A stretch of DNA of 64,000 nt from Streptomyces griseomycini (GTDB lineage: Bacteria > Actinomycetota > Actinomycetes > Streptomycetales > Streptomycetaceae): assembly GCF_014203535.1 (NCBI RefSeq), contig NZ_JACHJI010000001.1, forward strand, positions 372,001 through 436,000, read 5' to 3'. The notes under the pieces are model-generated. The model had not been told where the DNA came from, ran no database searches, and saw only the letters and a program-made list of their open reading frames with translations. Both the position numbers and the translations under genes were made by a program. Positions 52,646 through 62,255 of this stretch are shown here, one piece after another. Position 1 is the stretch's first letter. Every line of letters begins with the position of its first letter.

Positions 52646-53710
52646 CTACGCGTTGCTGACGGCCACCCAGCGTTCCAGGACCCGCTTGGCGGCCCCCGAG
52701 TCGAGGGACTCGGCGGCCCGGTCCATGCCGGCCCGGATCTGCTCGGTGAGGGTGCCGCCGCCCGGCTCCAGCGCCACCAGCGCCGCCGCGGAGTTCAGCA
52801 GCACCGCGTCCCGCACCGGACCCTTCTCGCCGTCCAGCAGCCGGCGGGCGACCTCGGCGTTGTACGAGGCGTCGGCGCCCCGCAGGGCCTCGACCGGCAC
52901 GAGCTCGATCCCGACGTCCCGCGGGTCGAAGGCCTCCTCGGTCACCTCGCCGTCCCGGACCACCCACACCCGGGAGGTGGCGGTGGTGGTCAGCTCGTCC
53001 AGGCCGTCGTCGCCGCGGAACACCAGGGAGGAGTGCCCGCGTCCGGCGAAGACGCCCGCCATGATCGGAGCCATCCGCGGGTCTGCGACCCCGACCGCCT
53101 GGGCCGTGACCCGCGCCGGGTTGGCCAGCGGACCGAGGAAGTTGAACACCGTGCGGATGCCCAGCTGCCCGCGGGCGGCGGCCACGTGGCGCAGCGCCGG
53201 GTGGAACTTCACCGCGAAGCAGAAGGTGATCCCGGCCTCCTCGGCGACCTCGGCCACCCGCTGCGGGGTCAGCTCCAGATTGACGCCGAGCTTCTCCAGG
53301 ACGTCGGAGGCCCCGGACGCGGAGGAGGCGGCCCGGTTGCCGTGCTTGACGACCTTCACGCCGGTGCCGGCCACGACGATCGAGGACATCGTGGAGATGT
53401 TCACCGTCCTGGCCCCGTCCCCGCCGGTGCCCACGATGTCGACGGTCGCTCCCGGCACCTCGATCACCTTGGCGTGGTCGTACATCGCCCGCACGCAGCC
53501 GGTGATCTCCTCCACCGTCTCGCCCTTGGCCCGCAGGGACACCGCGAAGCCGGCGATCTGCGCGTCGGTCGCCTCGCCGCGCATGATGAGGTCCATCGCC
53601 CAGGCGGTGTCGTCGGCGGACAGGTCCCGGCCGTCCAGCAGTCCGTTCAGCAGGGCGGGCCAGGAGCGGCCCGCCGCGGTGTCGCCTCCAGCGGGGGTCA
53701 CAGCGCTCAT
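52646..53710 (-). CDS. trpD: Anthranilate phosphoribosyltransferase
   Basis: A 354-residue TrpD, which attaches phosphoribose to anthranilate, the second dedicated step of tryptophan synthesis. The PRPP-binding GTGGD is at residues 94-98, KHGNRA at 122-127, and [30 protein letters not shown] sequences are complete. It is not in a trp operon: it stands between the aminotransferase and qcrB, the same place trpD (Rv2192c) has in M. tuberculosis. Confidence 0.94.
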   Translation of the reverse strand: MSAVTPAGGDTAAGRSWPALLNGLLDGRDLSADDTAWAMDLIMRGEATDAQIAGFAVSLRAKGETVEEITGCVRAMYDHAKVIEVPGATVDIVGTGGDGARTVNISTMSSIVVAGTGVKVVKHGNRAASSASGASDVLEKLGVNLELTPQRVAEVAEEAGITFCFAVKFHPALRHVAAARGQLGIRTVFNFLGPLANPARVTAQAVGVADPRMAPIMAGVFAGRGHSSLVFRGDDGLDELTTTATSRVWVVRDGEVTEEAFDPRDVGIELVPVEALRGADASYNAEVARRLLDGEKGPVRDAVLLNSAAALVALEPGGGTLTEQIRAGMDRAAESLDSGAAKRVLERWVAVSNA

Positions 53711-53775
53711 CAGCCGCTCCTGATCATCGGGGGGAGAAGTCCTTACGCCACCACCCTATCCAGCCCCGGGCACGG

Positions 53776-53812
53776 CGAAGGGCCCCGTCCGAACACCGGA
53801 CGGGGCCCTTCG
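53776..53812. terminator. Strong terminator between qcrB and trpD
   Basis: A perfect 16-bp stem (53776-53791 with 53797-53812) closes a five-base loop. It lies 25 bases beyond the qcrB stop and ends the qcr operon before trpD. Confidence 0.85.
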
Positions 53813-53836
53813 ACCGTGGCGTGGCGAGCGCAGCGA

Positions 53837-55474
53837 TCAGTGGTGGCCGTGGCCGCTCGTGATCTCCTTGTACTCCTCGACGGTGGGCTTCGGGATCTGG
53901 GACTCCTCGCCGTAGTACGCCTCGCTGAGCTTGGCGCGCAGCTTCTCGGAGCCCTTCACCTTGCGCTTGACGCCGTTCTCGTCGACCTCGGGGCCGATCT
54001 CGGCCGGCTTGTACTGCTCGTGCGCCGTGAGGGTGTACATCTGCTCCTGGCTGAGCGGCTCGTGCACCTCGATGAACTCACCGTGCGGCAGGCGCTTGAT
54101 GATGCCCGACTCGCGGCCGTGCAGCACCTTGTCCTTGTCCCGGCGCTGCAGGCCGAGGCAGATCCGCTTGGTGACGACGAACGCGACGACCGGACCCACG
54201 AAGAACCCGATGCGGACGAACCAGGTGACCGCGTTGATCGAGAGGTTGAAGTGCGTGGCGACGATGTCGTTGCCACCACCGATCAGCATGATCATGTACG
54301 CCGTGACCCAGGCGACGCCGAAGGCCGTACGGGTCGGGGCGTTGCGCGGCCGGTCCAGGATGTGGTGCTCGCGCTTGTCCCCGGTGATCCAGGACTCGAT
54401 GAACGGGTAGAGCGCGAGGATCGCGAGGAAGAGGCCGAACAGCACCAGCGGGATGAAGACGCCCAGGACCAGGGTGTGGCCCCAGAAGTTGATCTCCCAG
54501 CCGGGCATGGCGCGGACCAGACCCTCGGCGAAGCCCATGTACCAGTCGGGCTGGGCGCCCGTGGAGACCATGTCCGGACGGTACGGACCCAGGTTCCAGA
54601 TCGGGTTGATGGACGCGATGCCGGCGATCAGGGCGGTGAAGCCGAAGACCAGGAAGAAGAAGCCTCCCGCCTTGCCCATGTAGACCGGCAGCAGCGGCAT
54701 GCCCACGACGTTCTTGTTGGTCCGTCCGGCACCCGCGAACTGCGTGTGCTTGTGGTAGAAGACCAGGATCAGGTGGGCGACCACGAGACCGAGCATGATG
54801 CCCGGCAGCAGCAGGATGTGGATCGAGTAGAACCGCGCGACGAAGTCGGTGCCGGGGAACTCTCCGCCGAACAGGAACATCGAGATGTACGTGCCGACGA
54901 TCGGCACGGACAGGATCGCGCCCTGGGTGAAGCGGACACCGGTTCCGGAGAGCAGGTCGTCCGGCAGCGAGTAACCGGTGAAACCGGTGAACATGCCGAG
55001 GACGAACAGCAGGAAGCCGAACAGCCAGTTGATCTCACGCGGCTTGCGGAACGCGCCGGTGAAGAAGACGCGCATCATGTGCACGAACATGCCGGCCAGG
55101 AAGATGACCGCCGCCCAGTGGTGGATCTGCCGGATGAGCAGACCGCCGCGCACGTCGAAGCTGATCTCCAGGGTGGAGGCGTACGCCTCCGACATCAGCT
55201 GCCCCTGCATCGGGATGTAGCTGCCGTGGTACTCCACCTCGTTCATCGACGGGTGGAAGAACAGCGTCAGGTACACACCCGTGAGGATGATGATGATGAA
55301 GCTGTAGAGGCAGATCTCGCCCAGCATGAAGGACCAGTGGTCCGGGAAGATCTTGCGCATGTTGGCCTTGGCCAGGGAGTAGATCCCGAGCCGGCCGTCG
55401 GCCCAGTCGGCGACGCGCTCGCCGGCCGGGGCCTTCCCGCGAGAGCGGGGCTCAGTGCTCGTGTTGGTGCTCAT
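53837..55474 (-). CDS. qcrB: Menaquinol-cytochrome c reductase cytochrome b subunit
   Basis: A 545-residue integral membrane protein with eight or more helices and an actinobacterial C-terminal extension. It carries both b haems of the bc1-like complex and the quinone sites; histidine pairs sit in HHWAAVIFLAGMFVHMMRVF and in SIHILLLPGIMLGLVVAHLILVFYHKH. PGWEINFWGHTLV marks the quinol-site region (PEWY-like). The ATG overlaps the qcrA stop by four bases. Confidence 0.95.
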   Translation of the reverse strand: MSTNTSTEPRSRGKAPAGERVADWADGRLGIYSLAKANMRKIFPDHWSFMLGEICLYSFIIIILTGVYLTLFFHPSMNEVEYHGSYIPMQGQLMSEAYASTLEISFDVRGGLLIRQIHHWAAVIFLAGMFVHMMRVFFTGAFRKPREINWLFGFLLFVLGMFTGFTGYSLPDDLLSGTGVRFTQGAILSVPIVGTYISMFLFGGEFPGTDFVARFYSIHILLLPGIMLGLVVAHLILVFYHKHTQFAGAGRTNKNVVGMPLLPVYMGKAGGFFFLVFGFTALIAGIASINPIWNLGPYRPDMVSTGAQPDWYMGFAEGLVRAMPGWEINFWGHTLVLGVFIPLVLFGLFLAILALYPFIESWITGDKREHHILDRPRNAPTRTAFGVAWVTAYMIMLIGGGNDIVATHFNLSINAVTWFVRIGFFVGPVVAFVVTKRICLGLQRRDKDKVLHGRESGIIKRLPHGEFIEVHEPLSQEQMYTLTAHEQYKPAEIGPEVDENGVKRKVKGSEKLRAKLSEAYYGEESQIPKPTVEEYKEITSGHGHH

Positions 55475-56529
55475 CCGCGCTCCCAGAATGCAGGACCGAC
55501 GGGCTCCTCGAAGTCACTCAGTGCTTCGAGGTAACCATCGTCGTTCACACCGATGCGCAGCTGCGGCAGCGCGTGACCGGCGGGACCGAAGATGACCTTG
55601 GCACCGTCGGAGAGGTCGAAGGTGGACTGGTGGCAGGGGCACAGGACGTGGTGCGTCTGCTGCTCGTACAGGGAGATCGGGCAGCCGACGTGGGTGCAGA
55701 TCTTCGAGTACGCGAGGATGCCCTCGTGCGACCACTCGAGCGCCTGCTTGTCCTTGATGTCGTCCGGCTGGATGCGGACGATCATCAGGGCGGCCTTGGC
55801 GATCTCGTTGTTGAAGTCGTGGTCGTGCTCGTCCAGGCCCTCGGGCTTGGCGAACGTGAGCGAGCCGGTCACGATGTCGGAGGGACGCATCGGCTCGTTG
55901 GTGTTCTGGTTGATGAGCCGCTTGCCCTTCGACCAGGCGGTGTGGCGCAGCTTCTCCTCGGGCAGCGGGCCGAGGTCGCGCAGCAGCACGACGCCGGAGA
56001 GCGGCACCAGGGTGAGCGCGCCGAACATGGTGTTGCGGATCAGCTTGCGACGGCCGAGCGCCGACTCCTTGGCACCCTGCCGGAAGTCGTCCATGACCTT
56101 GGCCCGGACCTCGGGCGGGGCCTCGATCGGGTGCCGCTCGTCGGTCAGCTCCTCGTCGGACATCAGGGTGCGGGCCCAGTGGACCGCGCCCGCGCCGATC
56201 GCGAACAGCGCGGTGCCGAGCGTCACGCCGAGCGCGAGGTTCAGGGCGCTGACGTGTCCCAGCGGGAAGACGTAGACGATCTTGTCGACCGGGATCGCCA
56301 CGAACGCGGCGATGAAGCCGATGGTGGCCAGCATCGACAGCGTGAACAGCAGGGCGACCGTGCGCTCGGAGCGCTTGGCGGCCCGCTCGTCGATGTCCTG
56401 GATCCGGTGCTCGTGGGGCGGCAGCCCCGGGTCGGCGAACGGGTTCTTCTCGTCCGCGACGCCCAGCGCACCGTGGGTGGTGTCCCGCTCTGCGGGCAGC
56501 TTCTCTTCGGGAATGTCTTGGCTACTCAT
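55471..56529 (-). CDS. qcrA: Rieske iron-sulphur subunit
   Basis: A 352-residue actinobacterial QcrA with three membrane helices (about 56-76, 89-112 and 170-185) and a C-terminal Rieske domain. The 2Fe-2S cluster motifs are CTHVGC and CPCHQS. It takes electrons from menaquinol to the c-type haems of QcrC. The start ATG 56527-56529 overlaps the qcrC stop, and its own stop overlaps qcrB. Confidence 0.95.
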   Translation of the reverse strand: MSSQDIPEEKLPAERDTTHGALGVADEKNPFADPGLPPHEHRIQDIDERAAKRSERTVALLFTLSMLATIGFIAAFVAIPVDKIVYVFPLGHVSALNLALGVTLGTALFAIGAGAVHWARTLMSDEELTDERHPIEAPPEVRAKVMDDFRQGAKESALGRRKLIRNTMFGALTLVPLSGVVLLRDLGPLPEEKLRHTAWSKGKRLINQNTNEPMRPSDIVTGSLTFAKPEGLDEHDHDFNNEIAKAALMIVRIQPDDIKDKQALEWSHEGILAYSKICTHVGCPISLYEQQTHHVLCPCHQSTFDLSDGAKVIFGPAGHALPQLRIGVNDDGYLEALSDFEEPVGPAFWERG

Positions 56530-57338
56530 GACTTCTTGGCCTTTGCGGTCCGAGCGGCGACCCACACGGCGACGGCGATCAGTCCGCCGAGACCGAAGAT
56601 CCAGCCGAACAGGCCCTCGCTGACCGGGCCCAGCCCGCCCAGCTCCATGCCGCCCGGGCTCTCGGACTTGTCGGTGTTGACCTCGCCCAGGTACGCGATG
56701 ATGTCCTTCTTGTTCTGCTCCGACATCGTGCTGTCGGGGAAGGAAGGCATGTTCTGCGGGCCGGTGAGCATGGCCTCGTAGATGTGCTTCGGGTCGACGT
56801 CCTCGAGGCTCGGCGCGTACTTGCCGTGCGTCAGTGCGCCGCCCTTGCCGGTGAAGTTGTGGCACTGGGCGCAGTTGTTGCGGAACAGCTCACCGCCCTT
56901 GGCGATGTCGGCGCCCTCGGGGCCGTACTGCTCCTCGGTCGGGATGGCCGGGCCGGCGCCCAGGGAGGCGACGTACGCCGCCAGCTGGTCGATCTGGGCC
57001 TGGGTGTAGATGACCTTCTTGTCCGGGAGCTGGGCGGCCTGCGAGGTGGCGGCCGGCATGCGGCCGGTGCCCACCTGGAAGTCCACGGCCGCCGCGCCCA
57101 CGCCCACCAGGCTCGGGCCGTCGGAGGTGCCCTGACCACCGGTGCCGTGGCAGCTGGCGCAGCCGACCGTATAGAGCTTCTTGCCCTCCTCGATGGTGAG
57201 GGACTGGGCGGTTTCGTCGGCCTGCGCCTTGTCCGCGGGTGCGAACACGGCGTACAGCCCCCCGGTGCATGCCAGAGCGAGGAGTAGGACGACGAGCGCC
57301 GCCAACGGATGGCGTCGTCGTGCGGAGAGCTTTTTCAC
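56526..57338 (-). CDS. qcrC: Diheme cytochrome c subunit
   Basis: A 270-residue membrane-anchored cytochrome with two haem-binding motifs, CASCH at 60-64 and CAQCH at 156-160. A signal-anchor lies at residues 10-34 and a C-terminal helix at about 240-262. It replaces a soluble cytochrome c by passing electrons straight to CtaC within the bcc-aa3 supercomplex of actinobacteria. Confidence 0.95.
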   Translation of the reverse strand: MKKLSARRRHPLAALVVLLLALACTGGLYAVFAPADKAQADETAQSLTIEEGKKLYTVGCASCHGTGGQGTSDGPSLVGVGAAAVDFQVGTGRMPAATSQAAQLPDKKVIYTQAQIDQLAAYVASLGAGPAIPTEEQYGPEGADIAKGGELFRNNCAQCHNFTGKGGALTHGKYAPSLEDVDPKHIYEAMLTGPQNMPSFPDSTMSEQNKKDIIAYLGEVNTDKSESPGGMELGGLGPVSEGLFGWIFGLGGLIAVAVWVAARTAKAKKS

Positions 57339-57418
57339 GGATTACCCCGGTGTCAGGATCTTCTGCGTCGATGCTTCTGGTGGGTGCGCTTCGAGAGCGC
57401 GCGCGGATGCGGGCCCGG

Positions 57419-58039
57419 CTACTTGATCATGTAGATCGTGGCGAAGAGGCCGATCCAGACGACATCGACGAAGTGCCAGTAGTAGGACACGACGATGGCC
57501 GCGGTCGCCTGCTCGTGGGTGAACCTCCGAGCCGCGTAGGTCCGGCCGAGGACCAGCAGGAAGGCGATGAGACCGCCCGTCACGTGCAGGCCGTGGAAGC
57601 CGGTGGTCAGGTAGAACACCGAGCCGTACGGGTCGGAGGAGAGGGACAGGCCCTCGTGCTTGACCAGCTCGGTGTACTCGAAGACCTGGCCGCCGATGAA
57701 GACGGCCCCCATGATGAAGGTGACGATGAACCACATCCGGAGCTTCTTCACGTCACCGCGCTCGGCGGCGAACACGCCGAGCTGGCAGGTGAGGGAGGAG
57801 AGCACCAGGATCGTGGTGTTCGTCGCCGAGAACGGGAAGTTCAGGGCGTCGGCCTTCTCCGTCCAGAACTCCGGTCCGGTCACCGATCGCAGGGTGAAGT
57901 ACATCGCGAAGAGGGCCGCGAAGAACATCAGCTCGGAACTCAGCCAGATGATGGTTCCGACGCTGGTGAGGTTCGGTCGGTTGACCGACGGGTGCGCGTG
58001 CCCGGTATCTACTGTCGTTGCTGTCGCCACGACCGACAT
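57419..58039 (-). CDS. ctaE: Cytochrome c oxidase subunit III
   Basis: A 206-residue protein with five membrane helices, the COX3 fold without the first two helices. [17 protein letters not shown] and [21 protein letters not shown] are characteristic. It is the first gene of ctaE-qcrC-qcrA-qcrB. A 21-bp palindrome lies over its start codon at 58037-58039. Confidence 0.94.
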   Translation of the reverse strand: MSVVATATTVDTGHAHPSVNRPNLTSVGTIIWLSSELMFFAALFAMYFTLRSVTGPEFWTEKADALNFPFSATNTTILVLSSLTCQLGVFAAERGDVKKLRMWFIVTFIMGAVFIGGQVFEYTELVKHEGLSLSSDPYGSVFYLTTGFHGLHVTGGLIAFLLVLGRTYAARRFTHEQATAAIVVSYYWHFVDVVWIGLFATIYMIK

Positions 58040-58050
58040 TATGTCGGTCG
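58030..58050. promoter_or_regulatory. 21-bp palindrome over the ctaE start codon
   Basis: CGACCGACAT and ATGTCGGTCG are exact inverted arms around a single T. On the minus strand the ctaE ATG is the first three bases of the right arm. In RNA it would fold to hide the start codon; in DNA it could be an operator for a dimeric repressor. Confidence 0.6.
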
Positions 58051-58155
58051 CTTATCCCGCCCTCACTCCGGGGGGTGCCGTTCGGTGTGTTCGCCCCTCC
58101 TGTACTGCCCGGATGGCCCAGGGAACGGCCCCTCGAAGGCGTGTCCGGACCAGTG

Positions 58156-58182
58156 TTGACAAGCGGCCGGAAGGGGTAGCAT
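58156..58182 (+). promoter_or_regulatory. Promoter of the receiver-like gene
   Basis: TTGACA (58156-58161) and TAGCAT (58177-58182) are good hexamers, but the spacer is only 15 bases. The gene starts at 58244 with GGAGG eight bases upstream. Confidence 0.45.
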
Positions 58183-58243
58183 CCGCGCCATCGGTACCCG
58201 AAGTTCCCGACAGTGCTGCCCCCTCTCAGAGCGTGGAGGAACA

Positions 58244-58645
58244 ATGCAGGCGACCGCCACGGTGCTGGTCTACAGCGACGACGCCAACACCCGGGAGCAG
58301 GTGCGGCTCGCCACCGGCCGACGGCCGGCTCCGGACGTCCCCGTCGTGGAGTTCGTGGAGTGCGCGACCGTACCGGCGGTCCTCGCGGAGCTGGACAAGG
58401 GCGGCATCGACGTCTGCGTCCTGGACGGCGAGGCCGTGCCCATGGGCGGCATGGGGGTGTGCCGCCAGATCAAGGACGAGATCTTCGACTGTCCGCCGGT
58501 GCTGCTGCTGATCGGACGGCCCCAGGACGCCTGGCTGGCCACCTGGAGCCGCGCGGAGGCGGCTGTGGCGCTTCCGGTGGAGCCGGTGGAGTTCGCCTCG
58601 GCCCTGGCCTCCCTGCTGCGCCGGAAGAGCGCCCTGAGCGCCTGA
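58244..58645 (+). CDS. Degenerate response-regulator receiver protein
   Basis: A 133-residue single-domain protein resembling a CheY-like receiver. The acidic pair Asp12/Asp13 and an Asp61 (VCVLDGEA) are present, but the conserved Lys before Pro is replaced by Leu110 (ALPVEP) and the usual Thr/Ser position reads LLIGR. It is therefore probably not phosphorylated in the normal way. It has no output domain. It diverges from ctaE; a link to respiration is only suggested by position. Confidence 0.78.
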   Translation: MQATATVLVYSDDANTREQVRLATGRRPAPDVPVVEFVECATVPAVLAELDKGGIDVCVLDGEAVPMGGMGVCRQIKDEIFDCPPVLLLIGRPQDAWLATWSRAEAAVALPVEPVEFASALASLLRRKSALSA

Positions 58646-58706
58646 GCCCCCTCCCCGGGGGTCGCTCCTTCGGGGGATCCGGCCGGGGCGTGCCGGGGAC
58701 GCGCCC

Positions 58707-59993
58707 TCACACCGGCTGGGGGCGCAGCCGCGCCCTCTCCTCGGGGCGGGGGCCGCCCTGGGCGTCGCCCGTCAGCGCGCTGCCCGCGCGCCACTCGGCC
58801 CAGGTGAGGTTCCAGTCGCCGAAGCCGTTGCCGAAGGGCTCCATGGAGGCGCCGTTCGAGTTCACCACCTGGACGAGGTCACCCTCACGGACGGTGGCGA
58901 AGAACCACGCGGCGTTCGCGTCGTTCATGCCGACGCAGCCGTGGCTGACGTTGGCGTAGCCCTGGGAGCCGACGGACCACGGGGCGGCGTGCACGTACTC
59001 TCCGCTCCAGGTCACCCGGGTGGCGAACTCGACGTTCAGGTCGTACGACTCGGCCGATCCCTCGGCTATGCCGACGGTGCTGCTGAGCATGCGTACGAAG
59101 CGTTCCTTGCCGAGCACGACCTTGACGCCGTTGCGGGTCTCGAAGCCGGGCTTGCCGGTGGTGACGGGTATCTGCTTGATCTCCTCCCCGTTCTTGTGGA
59201 CCGTCAGCCGGTGTGCGGCGGCGTCGGTGACGGCTATGACCCGGTCACCGGTGCGGATCGTCAGGGGCTCGGACGGGCCGCCCCGGAGCCGGTCGTTGAC
59301 CCTGACGCCCTCCAGGGCGCTGCGCACCCGGATCGTGGCGTGGGCCGGCCAGTAGTCCTCCGGGCGGTAGTGCAGCTTCTTGTCGTCCACCCAGTGCCAG
59401 GCGCCGGTCACCGCGGGCGTGGAGTCCACGCTCAGGGCGCGTTCCACGACGGCGCGCTGGGCCCGGTCCCTGACGGGCGCGCTCAGCTCGGCGGTGAGGG
59501 GCTGGCCGACGCCGTAGGTGCCGGCCTTCGGTCCGAAGGCGACGGTCAGGCTCCCGGTGGTGGCGGGCCTGCCGGTGGTGAGGGCGAGGACCTTGCGGCC
59601 CGGTCTGCCGTCCTCGTCCTCGGTGCTCACCCGGACCGTGTACCGGGTGCCGGCGGCGAGCGGCGAGGTGCTGTGCCAGCGGCTGCCGTCGGCGGCGAGC
59701 TCGCCGGCCACGTGGCGGCCCGAGGCGTCCACGGCGCTGACGTCCGTGATGCGCCCGTCGGAGTCCTCGGCGACGATCTCCAGGGGCCGGTCGGGGTCGG
59801 TCGTCCTCCCCTCGCCGACGGATCCGTTGAAGGAGATCTGCTCCGTCGCGTCGTACGGCTCGGCGGACAGCGGGTGGTCGTCGGCGCCACAGCCCGTGAC
59901 GCCCGCGCCGAGGGCCATCACCAGCAGGGTGCAGCCTGCGGCGGTGCGGCCGCGGCCGGTTCCCCCGCCGCGGAGGGACTCTGTCTGTCTCAT
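58707..59993 (-). CDS. L,D-transpeptidase lipoprotein
   Basis: A 428-residue exported lipoprotein with lipobox Cys35 (GVTGCG). Two Ig-like domains (about 45-250) precede a YkuD domain with the active-site His335, His351 and Cys353 (HAAPWS; SHGCVGM). It forms 3-3 cross-links in peptidoglycan and is similar to mycobacterial LdtMt2-type enzymes. Between the receiver gene and the cta operon on the minus strand; its 3' end lies 61 bases from the convergent receiver gene. Confidence 0.92.
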   Translation of the reverse strand: MRQTESLRGGGTGRGRTAAGCTLLVMALGAGVTGCGADDHPLSAEPYDATEQISFNGSVGEGRTTDPDRPLEIVAEDSDGRITDVSAVDASGRHVAGELAADGSRWHSTSPLAAGTRYTVRVSTEDEDGRPGRKVLALTTGRPATTGSLTVAFGPKAGTYGVGQPLTAELSAPVRDRAQRAVVERALSVDSTPAVTGAWHWVDDKKLHYRPEDYWPAHATIRVRSALEGVRVNDRLRGGPSEPLTIRTGDRVIAVTDAAAHRLTVHKNGEEIKQIPVTTGKPGFETRNGVKVVLGKERFVRMLSSTVGIAEGSAESYDLNVEFATRVTWSGEYVHAAPWSVGSQGYANVSHGCVGMNDANAAWFFATVREGDLVQVVNSNGASMEPFGNGFGDWNLTWAEWRAGSALTGDAQGGPRPEERARLRPQPV

Positions 59994-60068
59994 GGCCTCA
60001 CGCTAGGGAGCCGCGCCGGATCCGGCGCACCGGGCGGCCCGAACGTGTGACGTCCGGTGCGGCAAAAG

Positions 60069-60104
60069 AGGGGCCCGGACGCTCCTGACGGAGTGTCCGG
60101 GCCC
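60069..60104 (-). terminator. Terminator of the ctaCDF operon
   Basis: A 16-bp stem (60069-60084 with 60089-60104, one G-T pair) is closed by a TGAC loop. On the minus strand the stem is followed by CTCTTTTG. It lies 19 bases after the ctaF stop. Confidence 0.88.
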
Positions 60105-60123
60105 CGAAGTGCCGTGCCGCGTG

Positions 60124-60522
60124 TTACTGGGTGCGGTTCTCACCGCGGTAGTACTCGAAGACCCAGCCCCAGATGCTGGCCAGGATCAGCGGCAGCGAGA
60201 AGTACATCAGCCACCAGCCGATGGCGACGGCCAGGAAGGCGAAGGCGCCACCGATGGCCAGGAAGAGCGGCTGCCAGCTGTGCGGGCTGAAGAACCCGAC
60301 CTCGCCGGCGTCGTCCGCGACGTCCGCCTCCTTGTTGTCCTGCGCGCCCGCGTCCACCCGCTTGGCCGTGAAGCCCAGGTAGAAGCCGATCATGATGGCC
60401 AGACCGAAGGCCAGGAAAAGGGCGGTGGTGCCGACCGGTTCCTTCGACCACACGCCGTAGACCACGGCCATGATGAGAAGGAAGACGCTCAGCCACATGA
60501 ACATCTTGCCCTGGATCTTCAC
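60124..60522 (-). CDS. ctaF: Cytochrome c oxidase subunit IV
   Basis: A 132-residue membrane protein with four helices, the actinobacterial CtaF subunit of the aa3 oxidase. [23 protein letters not shown] at the start and the final [28 protein letters not shown] match the family. It overlaps ctaD by four bases and ends the operon. It stabilises the complex and has no cofactor. Confidence 0.93.
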   Translation of the reverse strand: MKIQGKMFMWLSVFLLIMAVVYGVWSKEPVGTTALFLAFGLAIMIGFYLGFTAKRVDAGAQDNKEADVADDAGEVGFFSPHSWQPLFLAIGGAFAFLAVAIGWWLMYFSLPLILASIWGWVFEYYRGENRTQ

Positions 60523-62255
60523 TTGCCGGCCTCCTTGCCGCCAGCGAGGGCCTTCTCGCCATGACCGACGTTCTCGAGCTGGTCGAGCGCGGCGATCTCC
60601 GGGTGGTGCAGGTCGAACGCCGGGGATTCACTGCGGATCTTCGGCAGGGTGAGGAAGTTGTGCCGCGGGGGCGGGCAGGAGGTCGCCCACTCCAGCGAAC
60701 GGCCGTAGCCCCACGGGTCGTCCACGCCGACCGGCTTGCCGTACTTGGCCGTCTTCCAGATGTTGTAGAAGAACGGCAGGATCGACAGGCCGAGCAGGAA
60801 CGAGGCGATCGTGGAGATCGTGTTCAGCGCGGTGAAGCCGTCGGCCGCCAGGTAGTCGGCGTAGCGGCGCGGCATGCCCTCGGCGCCCAGCCAGTGCTGG
60901 ACCAGGAAGGTGCCGTGGAAGCCGATGAACAGCGTCCAGAAGGTGACCTTGCCGATGCGCTCGTCGAGCATCTTGCCGGTGAACTTCGGCCACCAGAAGT
61001 GGAAGCCGGCGAACATCGCGAACACCACGGTGCCGAACACCACGTAGTGGAAGTGGGCCACCACGAAGTACGAGTCGGACACGTGGAAGTCCAGCGGCGG
61101 CGAGGCCAGGATGACGCCGGTCAGACCACCGAAGGTGAAGGTGATCAGGAAGCCCAGCGACCACAGCATCGGCGTCTCGAAGGACAGCGAGCCCTTCCAC
61201 ATGGTGCCGATCCAGTTGAAGAACTTCACACCGGTCGGGACCGCGATCAGGAAGGTCATGAAGGAGAAGAACGGCAGCAGCACACCGCCGGTCACGTACA
61301 TGTGGTGCGCCCACACCGTCACCGAGAGGCCGGCGATGGCGATGGTCGCGCCGATCAGACCCATGTAGCCGAACATCGGCTTGCGGGAGAAGACCGGGAT
61401 GACCTCACTGATGATGCCGAAGAACGGCAGCGCGATGATGTACACCTCGGGGTGGCCGAAGAACCAGAAGAGGTGCTGCCACAGCAGCGCTCCGCCGTTG
61501 GCCGAGTCGAAGATGTGGCTGCCGAACTTGCGGTCCGCCTCCAGCGCGAAGAGCGCGGCGGCCAGCACCGGGAAGGCGAGCAGGACCAGCACACCGGTCA
61601 GCAGCACGTTCCAGGTGAAGATCGGCATGCGGAACATCGTCATGCCGGGCGCGCGCATGCAGATGATCGTGGTGATGAAGTTGACCGAGCCGAGGATGGT
61701 GCCGAAGCCGGAGAAGGCCAGGCCCATGATCCACATGTCGGCGCCGATGCCCGGCGAGCGGACCGCGTCCGACAGCGGGGAGTAGGCGAACCAGCCGAAG
61801 TCGGCCGCGCCGTCCGGGGTGAGGAAGCCCCCGACCGCGATCAGCGAGCCGAACAGGTAGAGCCAGTAGGCGAACATGTTCAGCCGCGGGAAGGCGACGT
61901 CCGGCGCGCCGATCTGCAGCGGCATGATCCAGTTCGCGAAGCCGGCGAACAGCGGCGTCGCGAACATCAGCAGCATGATCGTGCCGTGCATCGTGAACGC
62001 CTGGTTGAACTGCTCGTTCGACATGATCTGCAGGCCCGGCCGGGCCAGCTCGGCGCGCATGACGAGCGCCATCACGCCGCCGATCACGAAGAACGCGAAC
62101 GACGTCACCAGGTACAGCGTGCCGATCGTCTTGTGGTCCGTGGTCGTCAGCCACTTGACCACGACACTGCCGCGGTTCTGGCGCCGGACCGGCAGTTCGT
62201 CCGCGTGGTGGGACCCTGCCGCCTCGGCACCCTGGGGTTGGTTGAGGATGCTCAC
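60519..62255 (-). CDS. ctaD: Cytochrome c oxidase subunit I
   Basis: A 578-residue haem-copper oxidase core with about 12 helices. His90 (FTMHGTIM) is a haem a ligand, GHPEVYI the cross-linked His-Tyr of the copper B site, AHHMY the other CuB histidines, and VVAHFHYVV the haem a/a3 ligands. I start at GTG 62253-62255, where the stop of ctaC overlaps; the frame remains open upstream but only mirrors ctaC. It reduces oxygen and pumps protons. Confidence 0.95.
   Translation of the reverse strand: MSILNQPQGAEAAGSHHADELPVRRQNRGSVVVKWLTTTDHKTIGTLYLVTSFAFFVIGGVMALVMRAELARPGLQIMSNEQFNQAFTMHGTIMLLMFATPLFAGFANWIMPLQIGAPDVAFPRLNMFAYWLYLFGSLIAVGGFLTPDGAADFGWFAYSPLSDAVRSPGIGADMWIMGLAFSGFGTILGSVNFITTIICMRAPGMTMFRMPIFTWNVLLTGVLVLLAFPVLAAALFALEADRKFGSHIFDSANGGALLWQHLFWFFGHPEVYIIALPFFGIISEVIPVFSRKPMFGYMGLIGATIAIAGLSVTVWAHHMYVTGGVLLPFFSFMTFLIAVPTGVKFFNWIGTMWKGSLSFETPMLWSLGFLITFTFGGLTGVILASPPLDFHVSDSYFVVAHFHYVVFGTVVFAMFAGFHFWWPKFTGKMLDERIGKVTFWTLFIGFHGTFLVQHWLGAEGMPRRYADYLAADGFTALNTISTIASFLLGLSILPFFYNIWKTAKYGKPVGVDDPWGYGRSLEWATSCPPPRHNFLTLPKIRSESPAFDLHHPEIAALDQLENVGHGEKALAGGKEAGK

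Noticed and set aside
53033..55534. 833-codon plus-strand open frame opposite trpD and qcrB
   Set aside because: It is the reverse-strand shadow of two well-conserved genes and has no recognisable product.
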